Shown in pieces: positions 18,299 through 25,970 of a stretch of DNA of 64,000 bases. The first letter of the stretch is position 1; the number at the start of each line of letters is the position of its first letter. The position numbers were made by a program, and so were the translations under genes. The DNA lies in the NCBI RefSeq assembly GCF_037138995.1, contig NZ_JBAXHI010000010.1, positions 49,479 to 113,478 on the forward strand. The letters run 5' to 3'. Origin of the DNA: Chlorohelix sp037138995 (GTDB lineage: Bacteria > Chloroflexota > Chloroflexia > Chloroheliales > Chloroheliaceae). The notes below the pieces were generated by a model that saw nothing but the letters and a program-made list of their open reading frames with translations, made no database searches and was not told where the DNA came from.

Positions 18299-19696
18299 GT
18301 GAACTACCAGCAAGCTCTGGATTATCTTTATAGCTTCATCAATTACGAGAAAAGCGGAATGCCTGCCGCTAATTCCGCCGCTTATAACCTTGAACGGATT
18401 GCCTTACTTTTTGAATTGCTGGGTAACCCCCAAGCCAGTTATCCTTCTATTATGATTGCCGGAACCAAAGGGAAGGGTTCAACGGCGGTATTGTGCGCTT
18501 CGGCTCTGCAAGAGGCAGGCTACCGGGTAGGACTGTATAGCCAACCGCACTTGCACACTTACCGCGAGCGAATCCGGGTAGATGGCGCGTTAATCAGCTG
18601 CGAGGAAGTGGTGGCGCTGGTAGAACGTCTCAAGCCTTATGTGGAGCAAACGTTGGAGGCGGACGCACGCATTGGGCGGATTACTACCTACGAGCTTGGC
18701 ACTGCGCTTGCCTTGCAGCATTTCGCGGATTCGGGAGTAGATATAGCGATTTTGGAAGTGGGTTTGGGAGGTAGGCTGGATGCGGTGAATGTGGTTACGC
18801 CGCTGGTTTCGGTGATTAGCTCAATTTCCTACGACCATGTCGAAGTGTTGGGCGATACCCTTGCTAAAATTGCGGCTGAGAAAGCGGGTATCATCAAGTC
18901 GGGGGGATTAGTAATCAGCGCACAACAACCGCCCGAAGCAATGGCAGTAATCGAGAGTATCAGCCGCGAACGAGGCGCAAAGCTGTATCGGGTAGGCGAA
19001 GATTTCACGTTCAAAGCTACTGATTCAGTTGACATAACTAGAGAAAGAATAAAGCCTGTACAGCCTATTATTATTTCTGCGCCCGCTTGGAATGCTCAAA
19101 TAGAGGTGAGCTTGTTACTAAGGGGGGCGCATCAATACGCCAACGCTGCTCTGGCATTTGGCGCATTATTGTTACAAGCTCAAAGCCACAAGGGATTGTC
19201 GATTAATACAGGCGCGATAAAAGCCGGATTTGAGAAAGCTCGGTGGGAGGCGCGTCTTGAAGTTCTACAAGATACGCCCGATAAGCCTCTAGTCATAGCA
19301 GATGGGGCGCATAATGCCGAAAGCGCGGCGCGTTTAAGGGAGGCGTTGGCAAGCGCTTTCAACTTTGAAAAGCTGGTATTTGTAGTCGGTAGTTCCTCTG
19401 ACAAGGATATAGAAGGAGTTTTTCGGGAATTGCGCCACGCCACTGCTCCGGTGAGCTTTATCCTGACCCGCTCACGGCATCCACGCGCGGCTGCGCCTAC
19501 TATGCTAAGAGACAGGGGTTTCAGTGATACGCCACAACAACCGGAATTGGTACAAAACATAGCAACCGCGCTTGAGGAAGCGCATAAAATCGCCGGAAAG
19601 AACGACCTGATTTGTGTTGCCGGGTCGCTGTTTGTGGCAGCGGAAGCGCGAGAATATTATGGGTTGGCGTTGGAAAGCGATGGTTCACCTGATTAG
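18299..19696 (+). CDS. folC: Folylpolyglutamate synthase / dihydrofolate synthase
   Basis: A 465-residue Mur-ligase-family enzyme that adds glutamate to folates (and possibly to dihydropteroate) using ATP. The P-loop is AGTKGKGST (about residues 54-62), followed by LYSQPHLHTYRERIRVDG, the folate-binding loop, and SYDHVEVLGDTLAKIAAEKAGI, the family's second metal and substrate region. The C-terminal domain has VIADGAHNAESAARL. The start is a GTG 4 bp after the upstream stop. Its place at the end of a glycosyltransferase operon looks incidental. Confidence 0.95.
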   Translation: MNYQQALDYLYSFINYEKSGMPAANSAAYNLERIALLFELLGNPQASYPSIMIAGTKGKGSTAVLCASALQEAGYRVGLYSQPHLHTYRERIRVDGALISCEEVVALVERLKPYVEQTLEADARIGRITTYELGTALALQHFADSGVDIAILEVGLGGRLDAVNVVTPLVSVISSISYDHVEVLGDTLAKIAAEKAGIIKSGGLVISAQQPPEAMAVIESISRERGAKLYRVGEDFTFKATDSVDITRERIKPVQPIIISAPAWNAQIEVSLLLRGAHQYANAALAFGALLLQAQSHKGLSINTGAIKAGFEKARWEARLEVLQDTPDKPLVIADGAHNAESAARLREALASAFNFEKLVFVVGSSSDKDIEGVFRELRHATAPVSFILTRSRHPRAAAPTMLRDRGFSDTPQQPELVQNIATALEEAHKIAGKNDLICVAGSLFVAAEAREYYGLALESDGSPD

Positions 19697-19700
19697 TGGC

Positions 19701-20828
19701 TCAACTCTTTCCCGGAACCACATCTTCGATTATTATTTCTTCAACCTGAGTCAGATGGTGGTGACTTCCACTTTTAAGCGAGTTTGGCGAGGAGGGTTCG
19801 ACTTTTAAGTCTGTTCTTAGCGCCTTAATTTCTGCCAGTAAATCTTCCTCTCGCTCTCGTTGTTTTATCATATCGAGTTCAATGCGCTTGACCCTGAACA
19901 GCGAATCTTCTATCAAGCGGCGATTGCGGCTGATGAGGTCTGCCAGCAAGCCAATCATTATCAGCACTACCCCTAGCATTACGCTCACTCCGCCAAGTAT
20001 GACCGACTGGATAAAACGCGCCCCGATGTTGCGTTCGATTATTGATAAAATGAGAAAGCGGAAGATATAAAAACCGCCAACCAGAAAGAAAGGTATGCTG
20101 AAGTAGAAAAAGGCTTTGAGCGGTTCGTGCATGGCGTAAATTCGCACCATAGTTGCGCCCATGCGTTTGACATAGCCCCAAACGCTTTTAACCAGCCTTG
20201 AATCTCTAGTTTTGGGGTTGGTAAAAATGGGGATGCTGCCGATAGCCAGATTGCGCTTGCTGGCTTGGAAAATAGTCTCAACAGTATAGGTGTAATTGGT
20301 AATAACGTTTAAAGTTAGGGCAGTTTCACGGCTCATAGCACGAAAGCCACTCACCGCATCGGTAACTTTTGAGCCGCTAAAAATGCTGACGGTATAACTG
20401 CCTACTTTTTGCAAAAATTTCTTGATGGGCGAAAAATGCTCGATGCTCTGAGTTTGGCGATCTGCTATAACCAAATCCAATTGCTTTAGCTGGATAGGGC
20501 GAATCAGGTCTGGAATTGATTCGGAGGGATATTGGTTATCGGCATCAGTATTAACAATAATATCCGCGCCCATCGCCAGTGCGGTATTCAAGCCCGTCTG
20601 GAAGGCGACGGCAAGCCCCCGATTACGGGTATGGTGGGCGATTTGCAAGGGGAAATTATTAGCAATTGCCCATTGGCGTGCTACCTCGACTGTGCGGTCG
20701 GTAGAACCATCATCAATAATGAGCAACTCAATAGAATCAATTCCCTCGATATGCTTCGGTATGGTAGAAAGAGTGACAGGTAGTTGCTCTTCTTCGTTAA
20801 AGCAAGGAATCTGTATTACAAGTTTCAT
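19701..20828 (-). CDS. Glycosyltransferase family 2, dolichyl-phosphate-mannose-synthase-like with membrane anchor
   Basis: A 375-residue protein. The N-terminal GT-A domain (1-210) shows IPCFNEEEQLPVTL, IDDGSTDRT and the metal motif NTDADNQYP. Two hydrophobic helices lie at about 232-255 and 265-290, and residues 300-345 form a charged coiled coil followed by a short tail. Such proteins usually make polyprenyl-phosphate sugars, the donors used by GT39 enzymes, which fits the many GT39-type genes nearby. It converges on folC with only 4 bp between stops. Confidence 0.87.
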   Translation of the reverse strand: MKLVIQIPCFNEEEQLPVTLSTIPKHIEGIDSIELLIIDDGSTDRTVEVARQWAIANNFPLQIAHHTRNRGLAVAFQTGLNTALAMGADIIVNTDADNQYPSESIPDLIRPIQLKQLDLVIADRQTQSIEHFSPIKKFLQKVGSYTVSIFSGSKVTDAVSGFRAMSRETALTLNVITNYTYTVETIFQASKRNLAIGSIPIFTNPKTRDSRLVKSVWGYVKRMGATMVRIYAMHEPLKAFFYFSIPFFLVGGFYIFRFLILSIIERNIGARFIQSVILGGVSVMLGVVLIMIGLLADLISRNRRLIEDSLFRVKRIELDMIKQREREEDLLAEIKALRTDLKVEPSSPNSLKSGSHHHLTQVEEIIIEDVVPGKS

Positions 20829-20945
20829 TTAAATCCGTTTGCAGGATAAATCAGGTTTCATTTGATATAAGTAATGAATAGCCAGTTGCAGAGACAACCC
20901 GACTATAGCGCATTCTAAACCTGAAACAATGAACGGTCAAGTTTG

Positions 20946-20974
20946 TTGACAAGCTTAAATTGGGCTGATATAAT
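20946..20974 (+). promoter_or_regulatory. Consensus sigma-70 promoter of the tRNA array
   Basis: Perfect -35 TTGACA (20946-20951), 17-base spacer and perfect -10 TATAAT (20969-20974). Transcription would start near 20981, about 70 bases before the first tRNA. This is the only promoter in the window matching consensus at all twelve positions, as expected for stable RNA. Confidence 0.92.
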
Positions 20975-21049
20975 AGCACCTGCAATTGAGCAATGCCCGG
21001 TGCAAAAGCGAGCGATCAAAACCGCAAAGCAATCGTGGCTCCGCGATGC

Positions 21050-21121
21050 GGCGAGGTAGCTCAGTGGTAGAGCAGGGGACTCATAAGCCCTTGGTCGAGA
21101 GTTCAAATCTCTCCCTCGCCA
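21050..21121 (+). tRNA. tRNA-Met (CAT), elongator or Ile2
   Basis: Acceptor GGCGAGG pairs with CCTCGCC; D stem GCTC/GAGC; anticodon loop CTCATAA; T stem GAGAG/CTCTC with TTCAAAT loop; discriminator A. The last anticodon-stem pair is an A-G mismatch. CCA is not encoded. Lysidine-modified Ile2 cannot be excluded. Confidence 0.92.
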
Positions 21122-21155
21122 TTAACAAAAAATAGGCAAGTGGCAACAATACCGG

Positions 21156-21230
21156 CGCGGGGTGGAGCAGTGGCAGCTCGTTGGGCTCATAACCCAAAGG
21201 TCGTAGGTTCGAATCCTGCCCCCGCAACCA
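21156..21230 (+). tRNA. Initiator tRNA-fMet (CAT)
   Basis: Acceptor CGCGGGG faces CCCCGCA, leaving the unpaired C1-A72 that marks initiator tRNA, and the anticodon stem has three consecutive G-C pairs next to the CTCATAA loop. T loop TTCGAAT. CCA is encoded at the end. Confidence 0.95.
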
Positions 21231-21261
21231 TAAATACTGTTGTTGCTTTTATGTCTTACAA

Positions 21262-21335
21262 GGGCGATTAGCTCAGTTGGTTAGAGCGCAGCGTTGACAT
21301 CGCTGAGGTCACTGGTTCGAGACCAGTATCGCCCA
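21262..21335 (+). tRNA. tRNA-Val (GAC)
   Basis: Acceptor GGGCGAT/ATCGCCC, D stem GCTC/GAGC, anticodon stem CAGCG/CGCTG with loop TTGACAT (anticodon GAC), T stem ACTGG/CCAGT, discriminator A. CCA is not encoded. Confidence 0.95.
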
Positions 21336-21362
21336 CTTTGTGCGAATTATTGGTTTGAACGT

Positions 21363-21435
21363 AGGGGTGTAGCTCAGCTGGTAGAGCAGCCGTCTCCAAA
21401 ACGGCCGGTCGGGGGTTCGAATCCTCTCGCCCCTG
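21363..21435 (+). tRNA. tRNA-Trp (CCA)
   Basis: Acceptor AGGGGTG/CGCCCCT with one wobble, anticodon stem GCCGT/ACGGC with loop CTCCAAA (anticodon CCA), T loop TTCGAAT and the G discriminator typical of tRNA-Trp. The 3' CCA is not encoded. Confidence 0.95.
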
Positions 21436-21469
21436 CCTAACACGAAACCCTCAGTCTAAAGAGTACAGG

Positions 21470-21541
<72 letters not shown>

Positions 21542-21570
21542 TCACAATTAAATATCGGGCTTATTTATTT

Positions 21571-21647
21571 GGGCGCATAGCTCAGTTGGTTAGAGCACAT
21601 TCCTGATAAGAATGAGGTCACTGGTTCGAGACCAGTTGCGCCCACCA
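21571..21647 (+). tRNA. tRNA-Ile (GAT)
   Basis: Acceptor GGGCGCA/TGCGCCC, D stem GCTC/GAGC, anticodon stem CATTC/GAATG with loop CTGATAA (anticodon GAT), T stem ACTGG/CCAGT, discriminator A and encoded CCA. Confidence 0.95.
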
Positions 21648-21664
21648 TATTAAAAAGCCCAACT

Positions 21665-21746
21665 GCGGAAGTGGTGGAATTGGCAGACACACAGTCTTGA
21701 GGGGGCTGCGCCGTAAGGCGTGAGGGTTCAAATCCCTCCTTCCGCA
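21665..21746 (+). tRNA. tRNA-Leu (GAG)
   Basis: Class II tRNA. Acceptor GCGGAAG/CTTCCGC, anticodon stem CAGTC/GGCTG with loop TTGAGGG (anticodon GAG), long variable arm built on CGCC/GGCG, T stem GAGGG/CCCTC, discriminator A. Confidence 0.94.
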
Positions 21747-21759
21747 TCATAATTCCCCT

Positions 21760-21842
21760 GCGCAAGTGGCGGAACGGCAGACGCGCTACATTCAGGGTGT
21801 AGTGCCCGTACGGGCGTGAGGGTTCAAATCCCTCCTTGCGCA
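21760..21842 (+). tRNA. tRNA-Leu (CAG)
   Basis: Class II tRNA 13 bp after the other leucine tRNA. Acceptor GCGCAAG/CTTGCGC, anticodon stem CTACA/TGTAG with loop TTCAGGG (anticodon CAG), variable arm GCCCG/CGGGC, T stem GAGGG/CCCTC, discriminator A. Confidence 0.94.
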
Positions 21843-21855
21843 TCCTTTCCAATCT

Positions 21856-21929
21856 GGCGCATTCGTCTAGCGGCCTAGGACGCATCCCTCTCAAGGATGA
21901 GACCACGGGTTCGAATCCCGTATGCGCTA
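21856..21929 (+). tRNA. tRNA-Glu (CTC)
   Basis: Acceptor GGCGCAT/ATGCGCT (first pair G-U), anticodon stem CATCC/GGATG with loop CTCTCAA (anticodon CTC), T stem ACGGG/CCCGT with TTCGAAT loop, discriminator A. Last gene of the array. Confidence 0.94.
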
Positions 21930-21939
21930 CTAAATTTAG

Positions 21940-21967
21940 AACCTCCCCCACTGGGAGGTTTTTTTTT
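21940..21967 (+). terminator. Rho-independent terminator of the tRNA array
   Basis: AACCTCCC (21940-21947) pairs with GGGAGGTT (21953-21960) and runs into nine T residues. It follows tRNA-Glu by 10 bp, so all nine tRNAs can come from one transcript starting near 20981. Confidence 0.93.
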
Positions 21968-22119
21968 CTTCCCTTTTCCTCTTAAAATTTTCACCCTCCA
22001 ACCACCTTAACCGTATGTATATCTTTATTGACCGATTTATTCACTAAACTTTGTTAAACTTGTAACAGAGTATTATATGACAATGAAGTCTGTTAGTAAG
22101 GTACATAAGGAGGGTTCTC

Positions 22120-23115
22120 ATGTTTGCTAAAATTCTGGTACCTCTGGATGGTTCACCGCTGGCGGAAAAAGCCTTACCCTGTGCTATTAAATTAGCCAAC
22201 ATTTATAAAGCGCAACTGGTATTGTTACGGGTTGCCGAACTTCCAGCTTTTACCACCGATACCTCTGAGCATGAGCTTTTGGCTGTAAAAACCGCCGAAG
22301 AATACCTTGATGATATTAAGCAGAATATTTGCGATTCCGCGCTGGATTTATACGCTAACTCCGGGCGAGTAGAAGCGTTGGCAGTTTACGGTGAGCATGA
22401 AAAAGACCTAATAGATTTGATTGCTCGTGAGAAAGCCGATTTGGTGGTTATGACTACACACGGACGAACTGGACTGGCACGAGTGGTAGTAGGGAGTATG
22501 GCAAACCGCGTACTGAGAAATTGCAATGTTCCGATGGTGTTAATTCGCCCTGATTCGGTGGATACTTCCGAGCTTATTAGCGAATTGATGCTAGAGCCTT
22601 CCAGCGTTCAAGATGGCATCAAGCATCTGGTTGTGACATTGGATGGTACGCATGAATCGGAAGCAGTATTGCCCACTGCTATTCATTTTGCGGAAGAAAC
22701 GGGCGCCGAAATCCAGCTTGTGCAGGTGATTAATCCAATTATACCGGTGGAATATGGTGTGCCTATTTCGTCTTATAGCTACGATTTAGATAAAGACTTG
22801 GAAGAACGCCAAAATGCAGGGCTTGTTTATCTCAACAAGTTGCAACTGAAGATAGAAGAGCAGGGCGTAAAATGCCGCTCGGTTGTATTTGTCGGCAATC
22901 CCGCTTATGAGATTATAAACTATGCCAATAATTGCCATGCTTCACTTATAATGATGGCAACTCACGCTCGCGGTAGATTTGGTCAGTTCTTGATGGGTAG
23001 TGTTGCGGATGAAGTTGTTCGGAAAACGCACTTGCCCGTAATGTTGGTACATACTTATCCTCACGTTAAATCCAATAAGGTAGAAGAAGCTGACAAATTG
23101 GTAGGCACTATTTAA
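22120..23115 (+). CDS. Tandem universal stress protein (two UspA domains)
   Basis: A 331-residue cytosolic protein with two Usp domains, about residues 1-147 and 165-318. Each opens with a strand ending in an aspartate (ILVPLDGSPLAEKAL; LVVTLDGTHESEAVL) and ends in an ATP-binding-type loop (THGRTGLARVVVGSMANRV; THARGRFGQFLMGSVADEV), matching G-2x-G-9x-G(S/T). It probably binds ATP and helps survival under energy or oxidative stress. AAGGAGGG lies before the ATG. It is alone on its strand, downstream of the tRNA terminator, so it must have its own promoter; none is clear. Confidence 0.92.
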   Translation: MFAKILVPLDGSPLAEKALPCAIKLANIYKAQLVLLRVAELPAFTTDTSEHELLAVKTAEEYLDDIKQNICDSALDLYANSGRVEALAVYGEHEKDLIDLIAREKADLVVMTTHGRTGLARVVVGSMANRVLRNCNVPMVLIRPDSVDTSELISELMLEPSSVQDGIKHLVVTLDGTHESEAVLPTAIHFAEETGAEIQLVQVINPIIPVEYGVPISSYSYDLDKDLEERQNAGLVYLNKLQLKIEEQGVKCRSVVFVGNPAYEIINYANNCHASLIMMATHARGRFGQFLMGSVADEVVRKTHLPVMLVHTYPHVKSNKVEEADKLVGTI

Positions 23116-23148
23116 GCGGTATACGCTTTTATTGCGTTATAAAAAGCC

Positions 23149-23180
23149 AAGTGGTCTGGTATTAACTTGTCAGACCACTT
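23149..23180 (-). terminator. Hairpin between convergent genes, likely terminator
   Basis: A perfect 10-bp stem (AAGTGGTCTG, CAGACCACTT) with a 12-base loop, between the stress-protein gene and the convergent small gene. On the minus strand it is followed by GGCTTTTTAT; on the plus strand by ATTAATTATT. It may serve both genes. Confidence 0.65.
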
Positions 23181-23203
23181 ATTAATTATTGAGGGTGGCA
23201 CCT

Positions 23204-23407
23204 TTATTGATTATTATCGGCTCGTTGCTTACTCCAGCGCGTTAGTAATTTTCCCACTATTTTTCGCACTGGATTAATTTTAGCTTCCCTTTTAGTTCTG
23301 CTGTCTTGTGCCATTTGGCATTGGCGCATATTTTCTGCTTCGTTGCGATAAGCACTACACCTATAATCTGCTTCAGCCTTTACAATATCGGGATTTAGCG
23401 GAATCAT
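23204..23407 (-). CDS. Small basic protein of unknown function (67 aa)
   Basis: Not recognised. GGGAGG lies six bases before the ATG at 23407, which supports a real gene. The product is helical and basic, begins MIPLNPDIVKAEADYRC and has an arginine- and lysine-rich second half (TKREAKINPVRKIVGKLL). I have a general impression of similar short proteins (a proline, then helical E-R-E-A-E segments) in Chloroflexota, but cannot verify it. It lies 122 bp after the winged-helix gene on the same strand and may be its co-transcribed partner. Confidence 0.6.
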   Translation of the reverse strand: MIPLNPDIVKAEADYRCSAYRNEAENMRQCQMAQDSRTKREAKINPVRKIVGKLLTRWSKQRADNNQ

Positions 23408-23529
23408 TTGAAACCTCCCATTTGATTAAACCTCTTTGTTTAAAACAGGTGTATTTTGAAAACTCGAGGGTATGGGGGCATGCAAATATAACTAGGCTGT
23501 TTTTTAATTTCCTCGCATGTAATAACAGA

Positions 23530-23868
23530 CTATGCCTGTTTGGATCTGCCTTTAGAGAAATCGAAAAGAGAACGGTTGATGAGAAAGGTGTATGCGCTGG
23601 ATTGATATTGCTTTTCAAGGATGCCCGATACTAAACGAGTACCTACCACCTTTATTAGTCCATATTCCTCCATCATATTGAGGTGGTAATAAAGCTTGGT
23701 CACGGGGATATTTAGATGTGCTGAAATTTGCTTGGCATTAATCGGCATATCACATACCTTTTCCATAATGCTCTGACGCATAGGATCTGCCATGACTTTC
23801 AAGGTTTCTAAATCGGAAATGACGAACTCAGGTTCGGGAGTATATTTTGTTTGATTAATTTCTGACAT
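23530..23868 (-). CDS. ArsR-like winged-helix transcriptional regulator
   Basis: A 112-residue protein with a helix-turn-helix of the HTH_20/ArsR type: LKVMADPMRQSIMEKVCDMPINAKQISAHLNIPVTKLYYHL spans helices 1 to recognition helix 4 (shown here only as positions 24-64), followed by the wing (GLIKVVGTRLVSGILEKQYQ). The C-terminus is short and basic, without an obvious metal site; the single Cys of the HTH is not an ArsR CxC motif. It probably represses its own promoter: two palindromes lie just upstream at 23896-23919. Confidence 0.85.
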   Translation of the reverse strand: MSEINQTKYTPEPEFVISDLETLKVMADPMRQSIMEKVCDMPINAKQISAHLNIPVTKLYYHLNMMEEYGLIKVVGTRLVSGILEKQYQSSAYTFLINRSLFDFSKGRSKQA

Positions 23869-23895
23869 TTAACAACATTTTACCATTTAAATAAA

Positions 23896-23919
23896 TTAGA
23901 ACGTCTAAAATTATTTTAG
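23896..23919. promoter_or_regulatory. Putative operator of the winged-helix regulator
   Basis: Two overlapping palindromes 28-50 bp upstream of the regulator start: TTAGA-ACG-TCTAA (23896-23908) and the perfect 15-mer CTAAAATTATTTTAG (23905-23919). Size and position suit a dimeric winged-helix repressor. No binding data can be inferred beyond symmetry. Confidence 0.5.
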
Positions 23920-23945
23920 CAAACCTATAGATATTTGTCAATAAT

Positions 23946-23969
23946 AACAGCCCTAAAGCCAGGGCTGTT
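23946..23969. terminator. Isolated hairpin in the divergent gap
   Basis: AACAGCCCT and AGGGCTGTT form a perfect 9-bp stem with a 6-base loop. Neither side has a strong T-tract, and no gene ends here, so its role is uncertain; a weak terminator or RNA element is possible. Confidence 0.35.
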
Positions 23970-24124
23970 GCATAGTCAGTATTTATACTTGCAACCGTCC
24001 TGGATTCGGAACGACTTATTTTATACTGAAGCTGCCCCTTCGCTCTTGTCGAAAGTTTAAGTGGTTAGAATTGCGAGAGAACCACAAATTTGGTACGAGC
24101 GTCGGTTTCTGCTAAAATTGCGCT

Positions 24125-25870
24125 ATGCAAATAACCCGCAAGAATTTTGAAAAGCCTTCGCTAAACTCAGGGCTGAAACTGCCCGTTACCGCCTCAGAAT
24201 GGCTGGTTTTAGCCTTATTTTTGCTACTCTGCGGGTTGCTACTTGCTAAAATAATTTTCTCTCTCAACATTATGTGGCAAATTTTCAATTATCCATTTCA
24301 AGTGGACGAGTCGGAGGGAATGATTGTGGCGGAAGTCGGGATGCTGGCGAAAGGCGCAGATATATTTGCTCCGCCCTCTCGCGACATTTTTATTTCCGCG
24401 CCCTATACACCGCTCTATTATTGGCTGAATTTGCCCTTTCTGGAAGTAATGCCCGGCAGTTTCAAACCGGGTAGGCTTATTTCGTTTGCCGCTATGCTCG
24501 GTATCGCCCTGCTGATTTTCAAGTTGGTGCATATATATGGCAAAACCCGTCAAAAGCCTTCGTTTAGCAGTGCGGTTATAGCGGCGACAAGTTGGGGCAG
24601 TTTGGGGCTGGCGGCTTTCTGGGGCGGGGCAGTCAAGCCGGATATTACGGCAGTATTTTTTAACTTGCTGGCAATCTGGTTTGCGACAAAATGGGGGCTT
24701 GGGCAAAGAGCTTTTCGCTTTCTAGGTACAGAGGGTTGGCTTTATTTGTCCGCGCTGGCGGCTGCCTTGTCGCTACAAACCAAACAAACCGCCTTTGCTG
24801 CCGCCGTTACAGTGCTGTGCTTTGCATTAATTAAGAAACCTCTCGCCGCGCTCAAGTTTCTGGCGGTATATCTGCTGCTAGGTTTCGCGCCGATGCTGAT
24901 AATAAATCTACTGAGCAACGGCGGGTTCTGGTGGCACATTGTCACGGTACACGAATTGCCGTGGAGTTTCAGTAATTATTGGAAATTCGCTTCTGCTTTT
25001 GCCCTAAACTACCAGATATATCTAGTCATTGCGCTTTTCTTTGCCGCGCTCTATTTGATTGAGATGTTGCCTCGTTTGCTCAAACGCCGCAATCCTTTTC
25101 CAACGCTGGCGCAAAACCCTGCTACTTTGCTATTGGGCTATGCTGCTGCTGCACTGTTGGTCACACTGTCGGCGGGAACGTATGGAGGCAACCATAATCA
25201 CTTGCTCGAATTTGCTGCCGCAATGAGCTTAGGAGTCGGCTTGAGTCTATCGCATCTGCGCGAATGGTGGCAAAGCTCCTCAAAGCGACCGTATCGCTGG
25301 CTTTACCCGCTGGTGCTTTTGCTGCTGATAGTGCAAGCGCAAGCAATGTTTGTGGCTGAAGGGCGGGTCAAGCCTGCCGATTTCCCGGTATTGGGTACAA
25401 TTGCGCCCACCCGCGCAAGCTTAACATTTCTGCGCGACCGTTTCAGCGACCCGGAATGGCTCAGTTTGCAATATCGTGTCCCTCAACCCGATCAGATTAA
25501 CGGCTATAGCCGGGTAGTGCAGTTTATTACTAACGATACAGGCGCATTAATCTACAGTGATGATGTTTCGTTGGTAATGCCTACCGGAAAGCGCATTTTT
25601 ACCACCGACACCTTCACCCAAACCCATGCCACTTTCTACGGGCGTTGGGATGAGTCTCAATTGGTGCAAATGGTCAGGGAACGCAAATTCTCGGTTATTG
25701 TCCTGCGAGAGAGTATCCAGAAACGAGTGAGCGGAGGTGGACAATTGCAGGATATTTATTTATCACCTGCCTTGGCAAGCGCGATTCTGGAAAACTACGA
25801 CCAGACCTGTCCAGACCGCGCCACTATCTACGAACCAAAGGACAAAGATAAAAGCAAACGCTGCGGGTAA
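24125..25870 (+). CDS. GT39-type integral membrane glycosyltransferase
   Basis: A 581-residue polytopic protein. The extracytoplasmic loop after helix 1 reads NYPFQVDESEGMIV, with the D-E pair at the GT-C catalytic position, and ISAPYTPLYYWLN follows in the second loop. About eleven hydrophobic segments extend to residue 410, then a soluble tail of about 170 residues ends in a lysine-rich stretch. The flavin oxidoreductase gene lies 100 bp downstream on the same strand, so the two may share a transcript. Confidence 0.8.
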   Translation: MQITRKNFEKPSLNSGLKLPVTASEWLVLALFLLLCGLLLAKIIFSLNIMWQIFNYPFQVDESEGMIVAEVGMLAKGADIFAPPSRDIFISAPYTPLYYWLNLPFLEVMPGSFKPGRLISFAAMLGIALLIFKLVHIYGKTRQKPSFSSAVIAATSWGSLGLAAFWGGAVKPDITAVFFNLLAIWFATKWGLGQRAFRFLGTEGWLYLSALAAALSLQTKQTAFAAAVTVLCFALIKKPLAALKFLAVYLLLGFAPMLIINLLSNGGFWWHIVTVHELPWSFSNYWKFASAFALNYQIYLVIALFFAALYLIEMLPRLLKRRNPFPTLAQNPATLLLGYAAAALLVTLSAGTYGGNHNHLLEFAAAMSLGVGLSLSHLREWWQSSSKRPYRWLYPLVLLLLIVQAQAMFVAEGRVKPADFPVLGTIAPTRASLTFLRDRFSDPEWLSLQYRVPQPDQINGYSRVVQFITNDTGALIYSDDVSLVMPTGKRIFTTDTFTQTHATFYGRWDESQLVQMVRERKFSVIVLRESIQKRVSGGGQLQDIYLSPALASAILENYDQTCPDRATIYEPKDKDKSKRCG

Positions 25871-25970
25871 AGCGCAAACATGGTATCATTTCGCGTGAAA
25901 TCAGAGCTACGAAGCAATTATAATGGAATTTGGTTTGCAGCAACATACAGATATGCAAAAAGGAAGAAAG

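Noticed and set aside
21565..21951. 128-codon minus-strand frame resembling a conserved hypothetical protein
   Set aside because: It is the antisense of the Ile, Leu, Leu and Glu tRNA genes; repeated tRNA arms make spurious repeated peptides such as RKEGFEPSR.
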